A stretch of 64,000 bases of DNA from Helicobacter magdeburgensis (lineage in GTDB: Bacteria; Campylobacterota; Campylobacteria; Campylobacterales; Helicobacteraceae), in NCBI RefSeq assembly GCF_000765825.2, contig NZ_JRPE02000001.1, forward strand, positions 152,091 to 216,090, written 5' to 3'. The notes beneath the pieces were generated by a model, which saw nothing but the letters and a program-made list of their open reading frames with translations, was not told the DNA's origin and searched no databases. Shown in pieces: positions 1 to 10,114 of the stretch. Position 1 is the stretch's first letter, and every line of letters begins with the position of its first letter. The translations under genes were made by a program, and so were the position numbers.

Positions 1-569
1 GCCACTTCAATGACATTTGGTGTTACAAGCTCTGGCTCCTCCCAAATCGCATCAAGCAGTTGTTCTTTTGAAACGATTTGATCACGATGGCGTGCAAGGT
101 GGGTAAGCACCTCAAAAGGTTTGCCTTTAACCTCAATCTCTTGCCCCTTATATGTAATTTTCTCTTCATCTGGGTTAATGACTAAATCCTCAATTTCAAT
201 CACACTTGAACCCCAAAATCGCAATCTAGCCTGAATCCTAACAAGCAAAACTTCAGCATTAAAAGGTTTAGAAATAAAGTCATCAGCTCCTTCTTTAAAT
301 GCGTGAAGTTCATTTTCAACAGAAGACTTGCTAGACATTATCACAACAGGTGTGCGTGGGGATTTTTCTTTCACTTGAGAGATAATATCAACTCCGCAAC
401 CATCTGGTAAATCCCAATCCGATAGCACCAAATCATAGTTACGAATACTGATAAAGTATTCCCCATCTTTTAGATTCTCCGCAATATCAGTTTGGTAGCT
501 ATGCCCATTTAACATATCCTCAATACTCTTGCACAAAGCCGAATCATCCTCAATGACTAAGATTCTCAT
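1..569 (-). CDS. hsrA: HsrA/CosR-family orphan response regulator (3' end outside window)
   Basis: OmpR-type response regulator. Only about 189 N-terminal residues are present because the gene runs off the left edge. The receiver domain (residues 1-120) is followed by the start of a winged-helix DNA-binding domain with the very conserved stretch KGKPFEVLTHLARHRDQ, which identifies the Helicobacter HsrA / Campylobacter CosR family, essential regulators of growth and oxidative stress. Unlike H. pylori HsrA, as I remember that sequence, this copy keeps a canonical acidic pocket (EDD at 7-9) and a likely phospho-acceptor Asp51 (SDWDLPDG), so phosphorylation remains possible. The ATG at 569 has a purine-rich AGGAAAGGA ribosome site just upstream. 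Identification is firm; the regulon is not visible here. Confidence 0.9.
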   Translation of the reverse strand, partial: MRILVIEDDSALCKSIEDMLNGHSYQTDIAENLKDGEYFISIRNYDLVLSDWDLPDGCGVDIISQVKEKSPRTPVVIMSSKSSVENELHAFKEGADDFISKPFNAEVLLVRIQARLRFWGSSVIEIEDLVINPDEEKITYKGQEIEVKGKPFEVLTHLARHRDQIVSKEQLLDAIWEEPELVTPNVIEV

Positions 570-616
570 TTTCCTTTCCTCTCAATACTTAAAATTAGCT
601 TCAATTATAGCATAAT

Positions 617-1375
617 TTATAATAACAATTTCCCAATTCTAAAATTTCTTGTGCTTGAAGTAGCAAACAACACCTTTTTAAACCAAAAAAGATTATCTTT
701 CACATCAAAACGCTTAAGTGCATCATTACTTTCTTCTACTTGATTTAAGCCACCCTGCATTGTGTAAAACGCTTCATAGCCCATACTCTTAGCTGTGCGG
801 AGCAAACCTTGATTATAGTTTCCATCTGGCCAAGCTAGGTGTTTTGTATCCACACCAAGCTGTTCTTTAATCAAGCGTTTTGAGAGTTCAAAATCATCGT
901 GCCACGACACAGACACGACATTTGAAAACTGATAAGTATGCGTCATAGAGCCGATACTAAATACATCTTGCATTTTACACACCTCTTCCCAATTACACAT
1001 CACACTTCTTGGGCTATGCAAAAGCGTATTTTTACACTCACTATGTGGGATAGGCTGATATTCTTGCTTCTGCTTTGAAGATTCATCTATCCACTCTGTT
1101 ACCACAAAAAGCCCCGCCTTCACCCAATGATGTTTTAATACCTCATAGGCATTTTGGTAAATATCCCTCCACGCCCCATCAAATGTAAGAAGCACACATT
1201 TTTGCGGTAGCTCCATCTGTCCTTGTTTGATGGCTATCATATCATCAAGGCTTAAAAAAGTGTAAGATTTTTTCTGCAAATACTCTATCTGCTTTTCAAA
1301 AACTGCTAATGAAACACTGTGAGAATCTTGCATATCACGGATATGTGTGTAACGGAGTATAGGAATACAATTCAT
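617..1375 (-). CDS. polysaccharide deacetylase-like protein with degenerate metal site
   Basis: NodB-homology (carbohydrate esterase 4) fold of 252 residues without a signal peptide. The family pattern is visible: LLTFDGAWRD about one third in, an IGSMTHTY segment in the middle, and the later WPDGNYN motif. In active enzymes the first motif is TFDD and the second H-S/T-x-x-H, which together supply the Asp-His-His metal triad. Here the second Asp is Gly and the two His positions read Met and Tyr, so the usual metal site seems lost while the first Asp (catalytic base) remains. It may be a pseudoenzyme or bind sugar without deacetylating it. The start codon overlaps the flgL stop (ATGA), so the two are translationally coupled and probably share the flgL promoter. 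Confidence 0.75.
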   Translation of the reverse strand: MNCIPILRYTHIRDMQDSHSVSLAVFEKQIEYLQKKSYTFLSLDDMIAIKQGQMELPQKCVLLTFDGAWRDIYQNAYEVLKHHWVKAGLFVVTEWIDESSKQKQEYQPIPHSECKNTLLHSPRSVMCNWEEVCKMQDVFSIGSMTHTYQFSNVVSVSWHDDFELSKRLIKEQLGVDTKHLAWPDGNYNQGLLRTAKSMGYEAFYTMQGGLNQVEESNDALKRFDVKDNLFWFKKVLFATSSTRNFRIGKLLL

Positions 1376-3939
1376 AGATAATTCACCAATGACATTTGAT
1401 TAATACGGCTTGTTGAAGCAAGCACAGCATTGTAATTTGTCGTAAGGTTTGAGAAGTGATTATAAGTCTCTGCAACATCAGTGCCAATAGTATCACTCTT
1501 AATGGATTCTATTTGCACACGCAAGACTTCATTGCGTCTAATGACATTCTCAAAACTCCTGCTATGCGCGCCATTAAGTGCTATCATCTTTTCTATATGA
1601 TCGCTTAAATGCCCAAAAAGTTCAATGCCATTTTGAATCCCCTTATTCCGCATTTCACTTGTATATTCGTCCCCAAACGCGTCTGGGCGATACACCCCTG
1701 CCCTTACAGCCTCAATAATACCATCAAGGGATTTGAAAAAATTCACATCAGGTTCATCAATAGTGAGTGCATTATTGGCATTAAAAGTCAAAGAAGAGCG
1801 GTAGTTGCGTATTCCCTGCTCACTAAAATCATTACTTGCATTATCATACATCATAAATTTCATACGCGACACAGAACGCATTTCATCACTTATCTCAATA
1901 CGCCCATCTTGTGTCAAATACGCACTTACACGCCCTTTTGTCTGGGCTAGAAGCGATTCATAGGCATTTTTGCCTTCTTGCGTTGGCACACCCTTTTGAG
2001 CTTGGGCGTTTTGATAATACTCCATAGGCTGATTGCTATAATTAAGGGCAATGTTAATCGCATCAAGTAGTTGCCGATAGGACACATCATCGGCTTTGCT
2101 GATTGTTACTGCTGGTGGCTCATCGTGGGGATTATAAAGTGGGATTGAAAACTCCGCTTGAGACTTTGGATCATTCAAGTCAAAATCCGCATTAGGCAAG
2201 ACAAGATAGCTCCCCTTATTGCTAAACTCAATACGCGCATTAACAGGGATTCCATTATGGTCTTCAAGCACGAGATGATAGGTCTGCCCATCTAAACTTC
2301 CCCCAGCCACAGCAGAAAGCTTTGTCTCATCATTCGCATACCCCATACCATTTGCTAGAATCTGCGATACATTAGAGATAAGCTTTGAGCCTTGATTATC
2401 AAAGCTGACTTGATCATACTCTGTGCGATAGTCCCGCCTTATACCCTTTGTCTCTAGCCCCATATCATTAAGCGTTGTGAGAGAGAGACTAAAGCCACTA
2501 GGACCATTATATGGCGGATTCATCATATCCCTATCTTTATGCGTTACATTCATATCACGCAGCACAAGCTCCCCACGGATAATCTCGCCTTCAACCTTGC
2601 CGCCAAAATGCTTTTTAATCATAGCAAGTAAATCCTGCACTTCTAAATCATCACTCACCGCCACACTTAAAGCTTCAATAGGCTCTTCATTAATCGTGCC
2701 ATCATCGTGATTTGGGCGAGTCCCTGCTATCACAAGTGTGCTTACATCTTCATTTAGCACATCTTTGAGCTTTGTATTAAGCGTAGCAGGGAAGTTATCC
2801 TTAGTCAGCAAGGTTGAAGGGAAAGTGAGATTTCTGTGATCATAATTATCTTTTATCGCCTCAAGATGAGATTGTGAAAATTCCCCCATAAATGGGCTTT
2901 TTTGAAAACTCGTAACCCTAGCTCCAAGGGCTGGAAGATCATCAAGATTCTCAACATCCATATCACTTGATATAAGATTGAAATCCAAATTCGCATTACC
3001 GGGCTGAAGATTCTTAATCTCAATCTGCCCCCAAAAATTCAGGCTCACATCAACAACTTTATTCTTGCTTGTATTCCCAAACTCCTTGCCTATTTTATCT
3101 AACAAGTCCTGCACCTTTGTGGCGTTATTTGGATTCTTATAGCCCACATCAAAGTCAAATTTACTCTTAAAGCTTGTGCCATCTGGTCGCACACCGCGTA
3201 AGTAAAAATACTCCTTGCCATTGTTACTTGTGTCATCATCGTTATCACCTAGCAAATCACGCAAGGTATCCCCTGCCTTAATATACACTTCTTCGGGTAT
3301 ATCACCGCGTTTAATCCTATCCATAATGTCGTTATTCAGCTTTGTTTGATTAAATTTGCGGATATTTGTAGTGATACTCTTATGATGGTCAGAATCTCGC
3401 CCAAAAAACAGCTCCTGCCCCGTGATATTATAAGGTATAGGATTATTGTTACTTACCAATGCTTCCAAAGTTTCATCATTGCCCTTATATGTGCCATCAG
3501 GCTCAAAAGGGCGGATTTTGACATTACTCCCGGCAAAGAGAAACTCCCCACCAATAGAAGTATTAGCAATATTTATCATATGATCTTTAAGCTTTTCTAA
3601 GTCCCTAGCAATCGCCTCGCGTGAAGTAGGAGAGTGAATATCATTTGCCGCTTGAATAAGCTTTGTATTAAACTGCTCGGCGGTTTGGGAAAGCTCTGCT
3701 AGAGCCTTATCGGTATTAAGCGTAGAAGTATAGGCATCATTACCCACATCAATGCCTTGATCAAGATTGATTTTTTCATATTCAAGCTTGAGATTCTGAT
3801 TAAACACACTACTATCTTGGTAACCATACTGAATCTTAAGCCCCGAAGCAATCTTAGTATTTATATCCATAAGTTTGCTTTGCATCGTGCCTTGATAATA
3901 ATTCATTTGGTTATACTTCGTGCCAAATGTAACTCTCAT
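1372..3939 (-). CDS. flgL: flagellar hook-associated protein 3 (hook-filament junction)
   Basis: FlgL, 855 residues, forms with FlgK the junction between flagellar hook and filament. The N terminus (MRVTFGTKYNQMNYYQG) and C terminus (LTTNYNAVLASTSRINQMSL) are the flagellin-like D0/D1 helices that pack in the axial structure. The long middle part (about residues 200-750) is the surface-exposed insertion that makes epsilonproteobacterial FlgL much larger than the roughly 300-residue enterobacterial protein; H. pylori FlgL is of similar size. A GG-N10-GC sigma-54-type element lies 66-79 bases upstream of the start, as expected for a middle flagellar gene. Four-base overlap with the downstream deacetylase-like gene. 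Confidence 0.95.
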   Translation of the reverse strand: MRVTFGTKYNQMNYYQGTMQSKLMDINTKIASGLKIQYGYQDSSVFNQNLKLEYEKINLDQGIDVGNDAYTSTLNTDKALAELSQTAEQFNTKLIQAANDIHSPTSREAIARDLEKLKDHMINIANTSIGGEFLFAGSNVKIRPFEPDGTYKGNDETLEALVSNNNPIPYNITGQELFFGRDSDHHKSITTNIRKFNQTKLNNDIMDRIKRGDIPEEVYIKAGDTLRDLLGDNDDDTSNNGKEYFYLRGVRPDGTSFKSKFDFDVGYKNPNNATKVQDLLDKIGKEFGNTSKNKVVDVSLNFWGQIEIKNLQPGNANLDFNLISSDMDVENLDDLPALGARVTSFQKSPFMGEFSQSHLEAIKDNYDHRNLTFPSTLLTKDNFPATLNTKLKDVLNEDVSTLVIAGTRPNHDDGTINEEPIEALSVAVSDDLEVQDLLAMIKKHFGGKVEGEIIRGELVLRDMNVTHKDRDMMNPPYNGPSGFSLSLTTLNDMGLETKGIRRDYRTEYDQVSFDNQGSKLISNVSQILANGMGYANDETKLSAVAGGSLDGQTYHLVLEDHNGIPVNARIEFSNKGSYLVLPNADFDLNDPKSQAEFSIPLYNPHDEPPAVTISKADDVSYRQLLDAINIALNYSNQPMEYYQNAQAQKGVPTQEGKNAYESLLAQTKGRVSAYLTQDGRIEISDEMRSVSRMKFMMYDNASNDFSEQGIRNYRSSLTFNANNALTIDEPDVNFFKSLDGIIEAVRAGVYRPDAFGDEYTSEMRNKGIQNGIELFGHLSDHIEKMIALNGAHSRSFENVIRRNEVLRVQIESIKSDTIGTDVAETYNHFSNLTTNYNAVLASTSRINQMSLVNYL

Positions 3940-4004
3940 TGTCCTATTCCTTGCATATTTTTCGTCCTTGAAACAACTCTGCCTTATCTATATCGGCACT
4001 TTAA

Positions 4005-4018
4005 GCAAAAACAATACC
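4005..4018 (-). promoter_or_regulatory. putative sigma-54 (RpoN) promoter of flgL
   Basis: On the minus strand GG (4018-4017) and GC (4006-4005) are separated by exactly 10 bases, the invariant -24/-12 spacing, and the -12 half reads TTGCT, matching the consensus. Transcription would start near 3993, leaving a leader of about 54 bases before the flgL ATG. Hook-filament junction genes are RpoN/FlgR-dependent in Helicobacter, which supports the call. No transcript data here. Confidence 0.7.
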
Positions 4019-4072
4019 TTTTTACTATCTAAAGACTTAAATTAACAGAATCTAGCTTCTCGCAAAATCTGC

Positions 4073-7000
4073 TTAACTTTCCAAATATTCCTGCAAAGAA
4101 AAGGCTTGAGAAAGATTATATTTTTTAATATCCCTAATGGCTTCAATCGCCACACGAGCCGCAGCCAAAGTCGTAAAATACGGAATAGAGCCTTTGATAA
4201 TTTGTGTGCGGATAAGATGTGTGTCATCTTTGTTTGAAAGATTATCGCTTGTATTGATAGCAAGGGCGATTTGATTATTCATCATACGATCTATGATATT
4301 TGGTCGCCCCTCACTTACTTTCAAAATATGACTTGCTTCAATGCCATTTTCACACAGAATCTTATATGTCCCTTCCGTGGCACAGATAGAAAATCCAAGC
4401 TTAATGAAGTCATTTGCTAATGCTACGCCCTCTTTCTTATCAAGACTCGCAAGGGATAAAAACACTTTTCCACTTAAAGGCAGGGCATTTTTACACGCAA
4501 GCTGACTTTTAGCAAAACTTAGTCCAAAGCTTTTGCCTATCCCCATAACCTCCCCTGTGCTTTTCATCTCTGGTCCAAGTGAGAGTTCCGCTCCACTAAG
4601 CTTTGTAAAAGGAAAAACAGATTCTTTTAAGCACACATACTGAAGGGTTTTTGGCTTAAGGGGGCTTTGCGTGAAATCAACCTTTTGATATTTATCATAA
4701 AATCTTAACGCTTCTTCTAGTGTAGAATCTTTAGATTCTGCTTTTTTTACACTATGATTCCACATAACTCTTGTGGCAATTTTAGCTAAAGGAAGTCCTG
4801 TAGCTTTGCTTACAAAAGGCACGGTGCGACTAGCACGCGGATTTACTTCAATCAAATACAATTCATTATTATAGATTGCATACTGCACATTCATAAGCCC
4901 CACTACACCAAGTTTCAAGGCGATTTTAGCCGTGCTTTGCTCTATCTCTTTTAGCATAGATTCCCTAATATTTATTGTCGGCAGGGAACTCGCACTATCC
5001 CCGCTGTGAATCCCCGCCTCTTCAATATGCTCCATTATCCCGCCGATATACACACTCTCCCCATCGCTAATGCAATCCACATCAAGCTCAATGGCATATT
5101 CCAAAAACTTATCAATAAGCACAGGAGAGCTATCACTCACAGCAATCACTTCGTCCATATACTGCTTTAGCTCATCATCATCATACACTATCCGCATAGC
5201 CCGTCCGCCAAGCACATAGCTGGGTCTTACAAGCACGGGGAAGCCGATTTTATTAGCCACACTATATGCCTGTTCTTTCTCATAGGCTATGCCATTTTGG
5301 GGCTGCTTTAGCCCTAGATTATTTACAAAACTTGCAAATTTCTCTCTATCTTCTGCGGTGTCGATGACTTTTGCACTTGTGCCGATGATTTTAGCATTGA
5401 TTTTTGTTAGGGAATTTGCAAGTTTTAAGGGTGTTTGTCCGCCAAAATGAACGATTATGCCATCTGGCTTTTCTCTCTCAATCACAGCCCGGACGCGTTC
5501 AAAATCAATTGGCTCAAAGTAAAGCACATCGCTTGTGTCATAATCTGTGCTAACGGTCTCTGGGTTGCAATTATACATTATGCTTTTTATGCCTAGATCA
5601 TTTAGGGCAAAGCTTGAATGAACGCAGCAATAGTCAAACTCGATGCCTTGACCGATGCGGTTAGGACCACCGCCGATTATCATAACCTTAGAAAAATTCG
5701 TCTCGTGGTGAATTTCACGGGAATCTGCAGAATTGCTTGTGCGACAGCCCTTTAGGCTAGTCTCCGCACAATTCTTTGATAACCCACGAACTTCACTCAC
5801 GATACTAGAATTTTCTGTGTTGCTAGAATCCATATCACTAGAATCTTGGCATTCTGTATTTACAGAATCCGCAATTCTAGGATTTTGCGTAAGATTTTGG
5901 GGTTGTGCAGAAAATTCTGCGGAGGCTAGCCTCAAAGGGCTGCCGCACAAAGAATTTTCAAACTCCCCAAAAGATTGCGTGAAAGCCGAATTGCCAACAC
6001 TCACAAAGTTACCTATTGTTGAGTAAAGATACGGCGTAAGACTAGGAAACTCCGCCGCACAAGTATCCACCTCATTATACACACACTCCACACCAAGCCC
6101 AATCCTAGCCTGATATACTTCACTCTCACTTATCTCCATTCCATCATTATGCTTTAGCCAATGGGCTATCATCTTATCGCTAAAGCCATAGCTTTTTATC
6201 CGCCGCATAAGAGATTCGTCACTTAAAATCTGCGAAGTAATACTAGATTCAGAATCTACAATCTCTTTTATCTCGTGTAAAAACCACTTATCAATCTTAC
6301 ATAGCTCGTGCATTTCTTCAATACTCATTCCAAGCCCAAAGCCCTCGGCGATATAAAGCAGCCTATTTGCGTTTGGTCGTCTAATCTCTTTTTTAATAGT
6401 CTCTAAATCATTGCAGATTTGATTTAACCCAAAAATGCCTGTCTCAAGGCTACACAACGCCTTTTGCAAACTCTCTTTAAAGCTCCCGCCAATCGCCATT
6501 ACTTCGCCGATAGACTTCATACTCGTTGTGAGTGTGGAATCTGCCTGTGGGAATTTCTCAAATGTGAATCTGGGTATTTTTGTAACAATATAATCAATGC
6601 TAGGCTCAAAACTCGCCGGCGTGCCTGTGATGTCATTTTTTATCTCATCTAAGCTAAAGCCAACAGCTAGCATTGTAGCCACTTTTGCGATAGGATAGCC
6701 TGTTGCCTTACTTGCAAGGGCGGAGCTACGCGATACACGCGGATTCATCTCAATGACAGTCATTCTGCCATTTTTTGGATTTATAGCAAACTGCACATTG
6801 CTCCCGCCGGTATCTACGCCGATTTCTCGCAAGATTTTAAAACTTGCATCACGCATTCTTTGATACTCTTTATCCGTGAGTGTTAAAGCTGGTGCGATAG
6901 TGATAGAATCTCCCGTATGCACACCCATAGGGTCAAGATTCTCAATGCTACACACGATGATGCAGTTATCAAACTTATCGCGTATAACCTCCATTTCATA

Positions 7001-7639
7001 TTCTTTCCAGCCAAGCAGGGATTCTTCAATTAAGATTTCATTAATGGGGCTTGTCTCTAAGCCATTTTTAGCCACCGCTTTAAACTCATCAATATTATAT
7101 GCCACGCCACTGCCCCCACCTGCAAGGGTAAAACTAGCCCGAATAATAAGTGGGAATCCTATCTCTTTTGCTGCCTCTAGGGCTTCTTCTTCTGTGTAGG
7201 CATAGCGGGATTTTGGCAAGTCCATACCAATTTTTAGCATCGCTTCTTTAAAAGCCTGTCTGTCCTCGCCCTTTTTTATCGCACTAGGCTTTGCACCTAA
7301 AAACTCTATGCCCTCAAGCATTCCTTTTTCATACATACTCATTGCGACATTAAGGGCTGTCTGTCCGCCCATAGTCGGCAAAATCGCATCAACGCTCTCT
7401 CGCTTAATAATATCCGCAATAATCTCTTCAGTAATAGGCTCAATATAAGTGCGATCCGCAAAGTCTGGGTCTGTCATAATAGTCGCTGGATTTGAGTTTA
7501 TAAGCACGACACGATAGCCAAGAGCTTTTAGCGTTTTTACCGCCTGTGTGCCAGAGTAGTCAAACTCACAAGCCTGACCAATGACAATAGGACCTGAACC
7601 AATGAGTAAAATCGTGTGAATATCGGTGCGTTTTGGCAT
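4073..7639 (-). CDS. carB: carbamoyl-phosphate synthase large subunit, with an internal insertion
   Basis: CarB makes carbamoyl phosphate from bicarbonate, ATP and glutamine-derived ammonia for pyrimidine and arginine synthesis. It has two homologous ATP-grasp halves: the first starts with [20 protein letters not shown] and the second with [19 protein letters not shown]; the C-terminal MGS-like allosteric domain follows [16 protein letters not shown]. The protein is 1188 residues, about 100 more than usual. The excess lies at residues about 544-647, between the YLYST motif closing the first half and the GGGPNRIGQ opening the second: a Ser/Asn/Asp-rich stretch absent from the family and resembling the repeat inserted in the SDR and AMP ligase near 60.6 and 62.5 kb. 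The linker site should tolerate it. The gene stands alone here without carA. Confidence 0.96.
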   Translation of the reverse strand: MPKRTDIHTILLIGSGPIVIGQACEFDYSGTQAVKTLKALGYRVVLINSNPATIMTDPDFADRTYIEPITEEIIADIIKRESVDAILPTMGGQTALNVAMSMYEKGMLEGIEFLGAKPSAIKKGEDRQAFKEAMLKIGMDLPKSRYAYTEEEALEAAKEIGFPLIIRASFTLAGGGSGVAYNIDEFKAVAKNGLETSPINEILIEESLLGWKEYEMEVIRDKFDNCIIVCSIENLDPMGVHTGDSITIAPALTLTDKEYQRMRDASFKILREIGVDTGGSNVQFAINPKNGRMTVIEMNPRVSRSSALASKATGYPIAKVATMLAVGFSLDEIKNDITGTPASFEPSIDYIVTKIPRFTFEKFPQADSTLTTSMKSIGEVMAIGGSFKESLQKALCSLETGIFGLNQICNDLETIKKEIRRPNANRLLYIAEGFGLGMSIEEMHELCKIDKWFLHEIKEIVDSESSITSQILSDESLMRRIKSYGFSDKMIAHWLKHNDGMEISESEVYQARIGLGVECVYNEVDTCAAEFPSLTPYLYSTIGNFVSVGNSAFTQSFGEFENSLCGSPLRLASAEFSAQPQNLTQNPRIADSVNTECQDSSDMDSSNTENSSIVSEVRGLSKNCAETSLKGCRTSNSADSREIHHETNFSKVMIIGGGPNRIGQGIEFDYCCVHSSFALNDLGIKSIMYNCNPETVSTDYDTSDVLYFEPIDFERVRAVIEREKPDGIIVHFGGQTPLKLANSLTKINAKIIGTSAKVIDTAEDREKFASFVNNLGLKQPQNGIAYEKEQAYSVANKIGFPVLVRPSYVLGGRAMRIVYDDDELKQYMDEVIAVSDSSPVLIDKFLEYAIELDVDCISDGESVYIGGIMEHIEEAGIHSGDSASSLPTINIRESMLKEIEQSTAKIALKLGVVGLMNVQYAIYNNELYLIEVNPRASRTVPFVSKATGLPLAKIATRVMWNHSVKKAESKDSTLEEALRFYDKYQKVDFTQSPLKPKTLQYVCLKESVFPFTKLSGAELSLGPEMKSTGEVMGIGKSFGLSFAKSQLACKNALPLSGKVFLSLASLDKKEGVALANDFIKLGFSICATEGTYKILCENGIEASHILKVSEGRPNIIDRMMNNQIALAINTSDNLSNKDDTHLIRTQIIKGSIPYFTTLAAARVAIEAIRDIKKYNLSQAFSLQEYLES
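5697..6010 (-). repeat. in-frame Ser/Asn-rich insertion in carB
   Basis: About 104 codons without counterpart in other CarB proteins. The coding strand contains GATTCTAGCAAC followed by ATTCTAGTATCGTGAGTGAA and GTGGGTT, closely matching the order GAATCTAGCAATTCTAAG, ATTGTGAGTGAA, GTGGGTTGC in the repeats at 60542-60751 and 62388-62585; the peptides are [11 protein letters not shown] versus NSKIVSEKCGL. I infer a diverged member of the same family. Boundaries are approximate, placed where family similarity resumes. Confidence 0.6.
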
Positions 7640-7754
7640 AGGAATCCTTTTTCATATTCTTTATATTCTTTGGATAAATCCACAGATTCTAGCCTAAATG
7701 TGCTTAAAAATTACTAGAAAACATTGATGGGGCATAAAATATACGAATCTCTCA

Positions 7755-8057
7755 TTATACAAATCCCCACCATAAAAGCTCCTGCCACACAAGATACAAC
7801 AGCACCGCCCACAGCACAAAGCAAAGTAGCCAAGAAACACTCCACGAGATAAACACACTCATTTGTGAAAATCCATTATAGATTCTATCTAGCATAGAAT
7901 CTAGCCAAGCAATAGATAGCTTTTTGCCCCTTTTACTTGTTTTACGCACCTTATGCTGTGAAAGCAAAGCCTTTTTACGCAAAATAAAAAGCTCTTTGAT
8001 ACTTCTAGAATCTTGATCTTTTTTCGATTTTTGGGCTTGAGTTGTTTTCCTAGACAT
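7755..8057 (-). CDS. small membrane protein of unknown function
   Basis: Not recognised. It has 100 residues: a strongly basic N-terminal half (Lys/Arg/Ser-rich, about 1-45), a short amphipathic stretch, and a hydrophobic Trp/Leu-rich C terminus (about residues 70-100) able to span the membrane once or as a hairpin. It lies 10 bases downstream of another small membrane protein and follows purU-sppA in the same direction, so it may belong to that operon. A weak purine-rich site precedes the ATG at 8057. Coding status rests on operon position and composition. Confidence 0.55.
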   Translation of the reverse strand: MSRKTTQAQKSKKDQDSRSIKELFILRKKALLSQHKVRKTSKRGKKLSIAWLDSMLDRIYNGFSQMSVFISWSVSWLLCFVLWAVLLYLVWQELLWWGFV

Positions 8058-8067
8058 TTTATCATCT

Positions 8068-8265
8068 CTACATAAAAGGCTTAATCAGCACAATATACAA
8101 CAAAAAAATAACCAAAAGCCGCAAGGGTAAGGCTAGGCGAAGCGTATAAAAATGTTTTTGAAAAGTTTTGCTTGTATGTGGTGGGGCTTTAAAGCCAAAG
8201 ATAAGATACACCAGCCACTGCAATGCACAAAAAATACCTATACATACATCAATTAGCACTTCCAT
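8068..8265 (-). CDS. small two-helix membrane protein of unknown function
   Basis: Not recognised. It has 65 residues with two hydrophobic segments (about 3-25 and 45-62) separated by a basic loop, so a hairpin inner-membrane protein is likely. I chose the ATG at 8265 rather than the in-frame TTG one codon earlier because GAGGTG lies eight bases before it. It sits between purU and another small membrane protein, all on the minus strand, probably in one transcript. Confidence 0.55.
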   Translation of the reverse strand: MEVLIDVCIGIFCALQWLVYLIFGFKAPPHTSKTFQKHFYTLRLALPLRLLVIFLLYIVLIKPFM

Positions 8266-8322
8266 CAATCAGCACCTCAAGCAAAGCAATTTTTGAATCC
8301 ATTTTTAACCTAACATCATTTT

Positions 8323-9189
8323 TTAAAATATAATCGTTTTATTCCCATACACAAAGATTCTATCTTCTAATGCCAAATTTAACGCACGAGAAAGCACAAT
8401 CTTTTCAATATCCCTGCCCGCCTTTTGCATATCCTGCCACGAATAGCTATGATTAATATGTATCACATCTTGGGTAATAATAGGACCTTCATCAAGATTC
8501 TCATTAACAAAATGTGCCGTCGCACCAATAAGCTTAACGCCCCTTTGGTGTGCTTGTTTGTAGGGATTAGCCCCGATGAATGCGGGTAGAAAGCTATGAT
8601 GAATATTAATAATGCGATTTTCAAAATGCGAGACAAACTCATTTGTGAGAATCCGCATATATTTTGCCAACACAATATAGCTATGATTAAAGCTAGAAAT
8701 ACACTCCAAAAGCTTATCTTCGTGTGCTTTGCGACTTAAGCCCTCTGCAGAAATATGAAAAAAAGGTATCCCAAACTTCATCGCCAAAGGTTCTAGCACA
8801 TCATAGTTACTGATAATAGCCTCAATCTGTGCGTTTAGCTCTCCGCTATCGTGCCTAAGGAGCAAGTCCCCCACACAATGATTTTCTTTCGTGCAAAGGA
8901 TAAGTATCTTTTTTTTACCCACATCTTGAATCTTAAGTGTGCTTTGACGCGGCAGAATAGATTCCAATCTCTTTTGTAAAATCTCATCGTTAGCCTCACC
9001 ATAAGTATGTGTCCGCATAAAAAACCGCTCATTTTCCTTATCCACATATTCATCATTGCGTTCAATATTCAGCCCAAGCTCATAAAGCACCGATGAGATA
9101 TGATAAATAAGCCCTTTTTTATCCGGCGCACTAATAAGTATCACGCGTTCATCACGCTGTTGAGCAGCCTGAATAAGATGTCCTTTCAT
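8323..9189 (-). CDS. purU: formyltetrahydrofolate deformylase
   Basis: PurU hydrolyses 10-formyl-THF to formate and THF, balancing one-carbon pools. The 288 residues divide into an N-terminal ACT domain (about 15-90, starting RVILISAPDKKGLIYHI) and a C-terminal formyltransferase-like hydrolase domain. The catalytic Asn and His are in INIHHSFLPAF and the Asp in NLDEGPIITQD, all present. The ATG overlaps the stop of sppA by four bases, so the two are co-translated. Length and motifs match Helicobacter PurU. Confidence 0.94.
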   Translation of the reverse strand: MKGHLIQAAQQRDERVILISAPDKKGLIYHISSVLYELGLNIERNDEYVDKENERFFMRTHTYGEANDEILQKRLESILPRQSTLKIQDVGKKKILILCTKENHCVGDLLLRHDSGELNAQIEAIISNYDVLEPLAMKFGIPFFHISAEGLSRKAHEDKLLECISSFNHSYIVLAKYMRILTNEFVSHFENRIINIHHSFLPAFIGANPYKQAHQRGVKLIGATAHFVNENLDEGPIITQDVIHINHSYSWQDMQKAGRDIEKIVLSRALNLALEDRIFVYGNKTIIF

Positions 9190-10070
9190 AAAGTAGCCTT
9201 AAGCGATGGGATTGAAAGGGATAGAATCTTAGAACTCATAGTATCAAAAAGCTTATCCATATAGGTTTCAAATTTATCCTTTTCAAGCCAAATAAGCTTA
9301 TCTACACCCACTTTTTGCCGCAACTCTTCCATTGCCCCTTGCATAGATTCTACCTTATCAATCAAGCCAAGCTCCAAAGCTTTATTTGCAGAAAAAACTT
9401 TCCCTTCAGCAAAATCGTGGTAATCCTTGCTTTTTAGCTTTTCCCCTCTAGCCCTCATCACATCGCTATAAAACATAGCATACTGCTCTTGTAAAAGATT
9501 TTCAAGGAATTGCCTTTCTTCCACACTCCATTTGCGTGTCATCGTGCCTATCTCTTTATATGCCCCAGCTTTAATGCCCTGCTCTTTCACACCCACTTTT
9601 TGCATAAGCTCTTCAATATTTACCCCGCTAAAAATCACCCCCACAGAGCCTATCAACGCCCCACGATTAGCATAAATCTCATTTGCATACATTCCTGCAT
9701 AATAGCTTCCACTCGCCATTGAGCCTTGCACATAGGCAATCACGGGCATTTTTTGAGCTAAATCCTTTATCATATCAGCAATTTCAATACTCGCTCCAAC
9801 AAGCCCTCCCGGTGAATCTATCACAAGCAACACGCCTTTAATATTTTCATTTTCTTTGATTTTTTTTACCGCGTGTGCGAAGCTCTCACTCTCATAAATT
9901 GGCATTGTTAGATGAAGTTTTGCCACATTTGGCGGATTATTCTCACTCTCATCGCCCCCAGCAAAAATCACAAGTAGCACGACAAACAAAAAAAGCAATG
10001 CCTTAAAATATTTGTTAATAAAATCAAGCGGTGCGGTAAAAATACGAGTAATATTACGCAAATCCTCCAT
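9186..10070 (-). CDS. sppA: signal peptide peptidase SppA (protease IV), short form
   Basis: Membrane-anchored serine protease of the S49 family that degrades signal peptides after release. It has 294 residues with one transmembrane segment (about 22-40) and one S49 domain, the short 'half' form. The catalytic Ser lies in GSMASGSYYAG and the general-base Lys in GAYKEIGTM, consistent with the Ser-Lys dyad; SPGG is also present. It overlaps purU downstream; the ATG at 10070 follows a GGAG-type site. Confidence 0.93.
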   Translation of the reverse strand: MEDLRNITRIFTAPLDFINKYFKALLFLFVVLLVIFAGGDESENNPPNVAKLHLTMPIYESESFAHAVKKIKENENIKGVLLVIDSPGGLVGASIEIADMIKDLAQKMPVIAYVQGSMASGSYYAGMYANEIYANRGALIGSVGVIFSGVNIEELMQKVGVKEQGIKAGAYKEIGTMTRKWSVEERQFLENLLQEQYAMFYSDVMRARGEKLKSKDYHDFAEGKVFSANKALELGLIDKVESMQGAMEELRQKVGVDKLIWLEKDKFETYMDKLFDTMSSKILSLSIPSLKATL

Positions 10071-10114
10071 TATTTGTCTCCTTTATATGTGTCGTTTCAA
10101 AATCCTAGAATCTC

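Noticed and set aside
5733..6026. Plus-strand ORF of 97 codons opposite the carB insertion
   Set aside because: It lies wholly within carB, has no ribosome site or family similarity, and is explained as a shadow of the insertion.
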